Origin: Deltaproteobacteria bacterium
Lineage (GTDB): Bacteria > Myxococcota > Myxococcia > Myxococcales > 40CM-4-68-19
Length of the DNA: 64,000 nucleotides
Assembly (NCBI GenBank): GCA_005879315.1
Contig: VBLC01000049.1
Location: 1-64,000, forward strand
Reading direction: 5' to 3'
Of the stretch, positions 60,038-64,000 are shown one piece after another (the stretch's first letter is position 1; the number at the start of each line of letters is the position of its first letter). The notes under the pieces are model-generated. The model worked only from the letters and a program-made list of their open reading frames with translations. It was not told where the DNA came from and did no database searches. A program made the translations under genes and the position numbers.

Positions 60038-60865
60038 ATGGTCACCGACAAGAAGCTCGGGTTCATCGGCGCCGGCAACATGGGCGAGGCGCTGCTCAAG
60101 GGGCTGCTCAGCACTCGCGCGGCGAAGCCCGAGCAGGTCTTCGTCAGCGCGAGGCGCGCCGAGCGGGTGCAGGAGCTACAGAAGACGTACGGCATCAAGG
60201 GCGGCAGCAATGCGGAAGTGGCGCGGCAGAGCGAGGTGATCGTGCTGGCGGTCAAGCCGCAGATCCTCGACCAGGTGCTGCGCGATATCGCGTCCGACAT
60301 CTCGCGCGAGAAGCTGATCATCAGCGTGGCGGCGGGAGTGCCCATTGCCGCCATCGAGCGCCGGCTGCATCCGCCCATGCGCGTCATCCGGGCCATGCCG
60401 AACACGCCGGCCACGGTGGGCGCGGCAGCGACTGCGCTGGCGCGCGGCGAGCACGCGACCGACGCAGATCTGATGACGGCGCAGACCATCTTCGACTCGG
60501 TGGGGTTGACCGTGGTGCTCGAGGAGGCGCAGCTCGACGCGGTCACCGGGCTCTCGGGCAGCGGGCCCGCGTATCTTTTCCTCATCATCGAGGCGCTCGC
60601 CGATGCGGGAGTGAAAGTGGGGCTCTCGCGCCGCGCCTCGCTGCAGCTGGCGGCGCAGACGGTGCTCGGCAGCGCCAAATTGCTCATCGAGAGCGGACAG
60701 CATCCCGGCATGCTCAAGGACGGCGTCACCAGCCCGGGCGGCACGGCCATCGCAGGGCTGCACACGCTGGAGGCGGGCGGCCTGCGCAACGTCCTGATGA
60801 ACGCAGTTGAAGCGGCGACACGCCGCTCGCGCGAGCTGGGCGAAGAATTCCTCAGGAAGCTATAG
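60038..60865 (+). CDS. proC: Pyrroline-5-carboxylate reductase
   Basis: A 275-residue ProC, which reduces P5C to proline with NAD(P)H. The Rossmann loop GFIGAGNMGEALLKGLL starts at residue 8. VIRAMPNTPATVGAAATALA, TGLSGSGPAYLFLIIEALAD and the C-terminal TSPGGTAIAGLHTLE are family hallmarks. ATG 60038 gives the standard N-terminus. The open frame continues upstream through the palindromic element and is rejected there. TACAAA with an extended TG ends seven bases before the ATG, suggesting a near-leaderless transcript. It lies near pruA, so synthesis and breakdown genes for proline are close together. Confidence 0.95.
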   Translation: MVTDKKLGFIGAGNMGEALLKGLLSTRAAKPEQVFVSARRAERVQELQKTYGIKGGSNAEVARQSEVIVLAVKPQILDQVLRDIASDISREKLIISVAAGVPIAAIERRLHPPMRVIRAMPNTPATVGAAATALARGEHATDADLMTAQTIFDSVGLTVVLEEAQLDAVTGLSGSGPAYLFLIIEALADAGVKVGLSRRASLQLAAQTVLGSAKLLIESGQHPGMLKDGVTSPGGTAIAGLHTLEAGGLRNVLMNAVEAATRRSRELGEEFLRKL

Positions 60866-60872
60866 GCGCGCC

Positions 60873-61253
60873 ATGGACCTCTCCGGAATGAAGCTCGCCC
60901 CCGAGGGCGCCGACCCGAAGCTGCTCGATCAGCTCGGCCTGCCGGCCGATCTCCGCGCCTTCCTGGCGAAGAACAACGGCGGCCGCGGCACCATCGGCGC
61001 GCGCAAGCGGCCGCTTCTCCTCTGGAGCGCCGAGCAGATCGAAAGCGAGGCCGACGAACAGGAGGTGACGCGCTCGACACCCGGCCTGCTGCTCTTCGGA
61101 ACCGACGGCGGCGCCGAGGGTTACGGTTATCTGCCGCGGCTGAGGCGCGGAAAGTACGGGCGCATCTCGCTGCTCGCGGCCGGGCCGCACGAGTTCGAGC
61201 CGCTCGGCGATTCTCTCGAGGAGCTGCTCACCGCGCTGGCCGAGGGGCGCTGA
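60873..61253 (+). CDS. SMI1/KNR4 (SUKH)-like protein
   Basis: A 126-residue protein starting at ATG 60873, seven bases after proC. The pattern LPADLRAFLAKNNGG, followed by a short WSAEQI segment, LLLFGTDGGAEGYGYLP and a C-terminal FEPLGDSLEELLTAL, fits the SUKH fold. SUKH proteins are often immunity proteins against contact-delivered toxins, but stand-alone members exist with unknown roles. No toxin gene is nearby. The last 26 bases overlap the convergent kinase gene. Confidence 0.65.
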   Translation: MDLSGMKLAPEGADPKLLDQLGLPADLRAFLAKNNGGRGTIGARKRPLLLWSAEQIESEADEQEVTRSTPGLLLFGTDGGAEGYGYLPRLRRGKYGRISLLAAGPHEFEPLGDSLEELLTALAEGR

Positions 61254-63999
61254 TCGCGCCCATCCCCGGCTCGTGCGTCGGCGCCGCAGCCCCGGGCGCG
61301 GCGAGGTCGAGGTCCATCGCGTTCATCACCAGGCCGTGCTCGGCGAGCGCGCGCTGCAGATGCTCCTCCGGCGGCGGCAGCTTTTCGGGATGGCCGAGGG
61401 AGACCGTGTGCAGCCCGTTCGACCAGCGCTGGCTGCCGCCGGCGAGGAAGAGCAGCACCGATCCGTCAGGCGAGAAGGAGAGGCCGAAGCTGGAGCTGAC
61501 TTCCGGAGCGGCGGCGCCGGCGAGCGGAGCAAAGCTGATCGCGTCCCAGAAGCGGATGGTGCCGTCCAGCTCGGAAGTGGCGAGGACGCGACCGTCCGGC
61601 GAGAAAGCGAGGTCGCTGAAGGACGAGCCAGGCTGGTGCGGGCCGCTGCGCACTGCCCCGGTCTGCACCTCGAGCAGCCGGACGCGATCGCCATGCCGGA
61701 CCGCCACGCTGCGGCCGTCGGGAACGAGCTCGAGGGAGGAGCTCTCGTCCGCGTCCACTCGCAGCGGAGGCAGCGGGGCGCGGCCGCGCGGATCGAGGTG
61801 CGCCAAGGTTCCGTCGCCTTGGTTCGCGAGCAGCGTGCCGTCGGGCAGGAAGAGCAGCGCATGCGCGCGCAGCGGGAAGGAGGCGAGCTGATTCGCGCGC
61901 GGCAGCTCGTAGGCGCGGACGCCCGCCTCCGATGCGATGGCGAATGTGCTCGGACCGACGGCGAGCGCGAAGGTCGCCTCTTGCCGGATCGACGCCCGCT
62001 CCTTGCCGCTGGCCGCGTCGAGCAGCAGCACGCCGTCGGGCACGCGGGCGATCAACAGCCCGCCGTCGCGCGACCAGGCGACGGAAGCCACTCTCCTTCT
62101 CGCATCGATGCGCGAAAGCTGGCGGCCGCTGGCGGCGTCCCAGAGGCGGACCGTGCCGTCGTCGGAGGCGGAGGCGATGCGCTTGCCGTCCGGCGAGAAG
62201 GCTGCCGCGTTGACGCGCTTCTCGTGCCCTTGAAATCGGGCGGACAAATCCCAGAGCACCAGCGCCGTCTGCCGCTCGCCGATGGCCACGCGCGAGCCGT
62301 CGGGCGAGAACGCCAGCGCGTACGGGGGCCGCGGCCGGTCGAGCACCGCCACCATCCGGCGCGCCGGGACGTCCCAGATGCGAACGCTCCGGTCGTCGGG
62401 CGAGCCCGACGCCAGCATCTTTCCGTCTGGCGAGAATGCGAGCAGTCCGACGATGCCGAGATGTCCTTGCAGCTGCCCCGCCTCCTTCCAGGTCCGCGTG
62501 GACCAGAGGTGCACCAGGTGATCGTGGCCGCCGGTCGCGAGCAGCTCGCCGTCCGGCGAGAAGGCAAGGGCCGAGACGCGCGCGCTGTCGGCCGGGAAAC
62601 GGCGCTTCTCCTCGAAGGACGGCGCCTGCCAGAGCACGACCGACTTCTCTTCCGCCGAGGCGAGCAGCGATCCGTCCGGCGAAAACGCCACCGATCCGCC
62701 CGCGCGCTCGCCGGGCAGCGGCCGGAGCGCGCGTTCTTCGAGGGAAAAGAGAGTCAGTCTCGAGCCTGACCCGACTGCCAGCAGCTTGCCGTCGGGCGAC
62801 CAGGCAGAGCGGGACGCGCCGGCCGGGAGACGCGCGCGCGCGACCTCGGCGAAATTTCCAGCGTCGCGGACGACGAGATCCTCGCCGCGATCGGTGCGCA
62901 GCCCGAGGGCGATCCGCCGTCCGTCGCGGGAGAGAGACGCGCCCGACCCGAGCGGGGCCGGCTCGCTGATTCGCGCCAGCTCGCGGCCGCTCTCCACTTC
63001 CCAGCGGCGCAGCGTTCCGTCCCAGCTGGTGGCGAGCACGGAGTTGCCGTCGGCGGAGAAGAAGACTCCGGAGATCCATCCCGCCGCGCCGGGAAAGCGC
63101 TCCACCGGCGCGAGGTCCTGCCAGTCCAGCGCCGCGCCCCAGCGCGCGTCGGCGCGGTCCTCCTGCATGCGGGCGGCGGCATAGAAGACCTCGGCGCGGT
63201 GCCAGAAGAAATCGCTCTCGGCCTTGTGCGCTTTCTCCACGTAGGCCTGCGCCAGATTGCGGCGGGCCTCCGCGAGCGCGGCGCGAGCGCGCGCGGCCTC
63301 GTCGCGGATCACCAGCAGCGCCGCGATCAGGAGCAAGAGGGCGAGCCCGCTCACCGCGGAGAGCGCGCGATGGCGTTGCACGAAGCGGCGCAAGAGCTCC
63401 CACGAGCTGTACCGGTAGGCGCGGACGTTGCCGCCGCTCTGGTACGCCTCGATCTCCTGGGCGACCTCCTCGGCGCTCTCGTAGCGCTGCGAGCTCTCGC
63501 GGCTCAGGCATTTATCGGCGACCGCGGCCAATTCCGGCGGGGCGTCGCGCAGGACCAGGCGCACCCGAGGGGGCGGCTCGTCGATCACCTTGCGGATCAC
63601 CGAATACGCCGTCTCGCCGTCGAAGGGCGGGCGGCCGGTGAGGATCTCGAAGAGGATCGCGCCGAGGCTCCAGACGTCGCTGCGCTCGTCGATGGCCTCG
63701 AGCTCGCCGCGCGCCTGCTCGGGGCTCATGTACGAAGGCGTGCCCAGCGCGTGTCCGGCGACAGTGGCGTCGGGCGAGCGCATCAACTGCGATTCCTGCG
63801 CGATCTCCCGGGCGCGCATGTCCTTCTGGCCTCGCGCCTTGGCCAGGCCCCAGTCGAGCACGACCGTCTCGCCGAATTCGCCCACCATGACGTTCTCGGG
63901 CTTGAGGTCCCGGTGCACCACTCCGCGGGCGTGGGCGTACGCGACCGCATGGCAGATGTCGGCGAAATGGCTGAGCAGCTTGAGCCGTTCGGCGGCGGT
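61228..63999 (-). CDS. Ser/Thr protein kinase with WD40-type repeats (5' end missing)
   Basis: At least 923 residues; the N-lobe and P-loop lie beyond the right edge. The visible kinase C-lobe has the catalytic HRDLKPENVM, a DWG in place of DFG (VLDWGLAK), the APE-like SPE segment (GTPSYMSPEQARG) and DVWSLGAILFEILTG. One transmembrane span (ALSAVSGLALLLLIAALLVI) follows a basic juxtamembrane stretch. A helical linker leads to about 13 WD40-like repeats; I count eight with the exact Ser-Pro-Asp-Gly signature (AFSPDGKRIASASDDG). The domain order implies a cytoplasmic kinase with an external beta-propeller sensor. It ends tail to tail with the SUKH-like gene. Confidence 0.9.
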   Translation of the reverse strand, partial: TAAERLKLLSHFADICHAVAYAHARGVVHRDLKPENVMVGEFGETVVLDWGLAKARGQKDMRAREIAQESQLMRSPDATVAGHALGTPSYMSPEQARGELEAIDERSDVWSLGAILFEILTGRPPFDGETAYSVIRKVIDEPPPRVRLVLRDAPPELAAVADKCLSRESSQRYESAEEVAQEIEAYQSGGNVRAYRYSSWELLRRFVQRHRALSAVSGLALLLLIAALLVIRDEAARARAALAEARRNLAQAYVEKAHKAESDFFWHRAEVFYAAARMQEDRADARWGAALDWQDLAPVERFPGAAGWISGVFFSADGNSVLATSWDGTLRRWEVESGRELARISEPAPLGSGASLSRDGRRIALGLRTDRGEDLVVRDAGNFAEVARARLPAGASRSAWSPDGKLLAVGSGSRLTLFSLEERALRPLPGERAGGSVAFSPDGSLLASAEEKSVVLWQAPSFEEKRRFPADSARVSALAFSPDGELLATGGHDHLVHLWSTRTWKEAGQLQGHLGIVGLLAFSPDGKMLASGSPDDRSVRIWDVPARRMVAVLDRPRPPYALAFSPDGSRVAIGERQTALVLWDLSARFQGHEKRVNAAAFSPDGKRIASASDDGTVRLWDAASGRQLSRIDARRRVASVAWSRDGGLLIARVPDGVLLLDAASGKERASIRQEATFALAVGPSTFAIASEAGVRAYELPRANQLASFPLRAHALLFLPDGTLLANQGDGTLAHLDPRGRAPLPPLRVDADESSSLELVPDGRSVAVRHGDRVRLLEVQTGAVRSGPHQPGSSFSDLAFSPDGRVLATSELDGTIRFWDAISFAPLAGAAAPEVSSSFGLSFSPDGSVLLFLAGGSQRWSNGLHTVSLGHPEKLPPPEEHLQRALAEHGLVMNAMDLDLAAPGAAAPTHEPGMGAISAPRPAR

Positions 64000-64000
64000 G

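Overview
The window is a dense, GC-rich (about 70% by eye) bacterial chromosome segment with 55 protein genes, almost no intergenic space and very many ATGA, GTGA or TGATG stop/start overlaps. Several FHA-domain proteins, a Ser/Thr kinase fused to WD40-type repeats, Asp-Gly-Gly-rich Cys-rich lipoproteins, GAF-GGDEF enzymes, a Tad-like secretion cluster and two-subunit glycyl-tRNA synthetase together point to a myxobacterium (Myxococcota, formerly Deltaproteobacteria). This placement is inferred from gene content only. I saw no rRNA, tRNA, CRISPR, transposase or phage genes. No stretch longer than about 300 bases lacks a gene.

Left part (1-8.2 kb): the tail of an HTH regulator, a long imperfect palindrome, a BKACE (DUF849) enzyme, a serine-biosynthesis pair (class V aminotransferase plus SerA), a small lipoprotein, PurA, a thiolase and a TPR protein, all on the + strand. 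8.3-14.2 kb is an alpha-glucan cassette: DUF4912, a GH57 branching-enzyme-like protein, a GT4 glycosyltransferase and a glycogen-debranching-like enzyme. 14.3-21 kb is mixed: MoxR ATPase, secreted protein, GAF-GGDEF, CBS pair, SpoIID-domain protein, membrane protein and GT4. 21-27.8 kb carries a GT-B-like protein followed by the classical queA-tgt-yajC-secD-secF row (queuosine tRNA modification and Sec export), ending at a strong hairpin.

28.5-35 kb is one overlapping transcription unit: aspS (with the histidine typical of non-discriminating AspRS), an alkyl-DHAP-synthase-like flavoprotein, a second FAD_binding_4 protein, an FeS/CCG protein and a lipid kinase. 35-41 kb holds a TonB-like-domain secreted protein, a Cys-rich lipoprotein overlapping polA, and polA with a degenerate proofreading site. 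39.4-45.7 kb is a compact minus-strand Tad-like cluster (FHA protein, CpaA prepilin peptidase, CpaC secretin, FHA-CpaF ATPase, FHA-TPR membrane protein). It is reminiscent of the Tad-like Kil contact-killing apparatus of Myxococcus.

45.8-54 kb has a coupled pair of large lipoproteins, glyQ-glyS, and a coupled GAF-GGDEF/DivIVA pair. 54.1-55.3 kb has maf and a YggS-type PLP protein. 55.3-61 kb looks like a proline module: P5C dehydrogenase (pruA) divergent from a two-gene, domain-rearranged HcnABC-like flavoprotein dehydrogenase, then proC. The window ends with a SUKH-like protein and a truncated Ser/Thr kinase with WD40-type repeats. The most novel-looking items are the FHA-rich Tad-like cluster, the rearranged HcnABC-like amine dehydrogenase next to pruA/proC, and the AGPS-like/GlcE/GlcF/lipid-kinase operon behind aspS.
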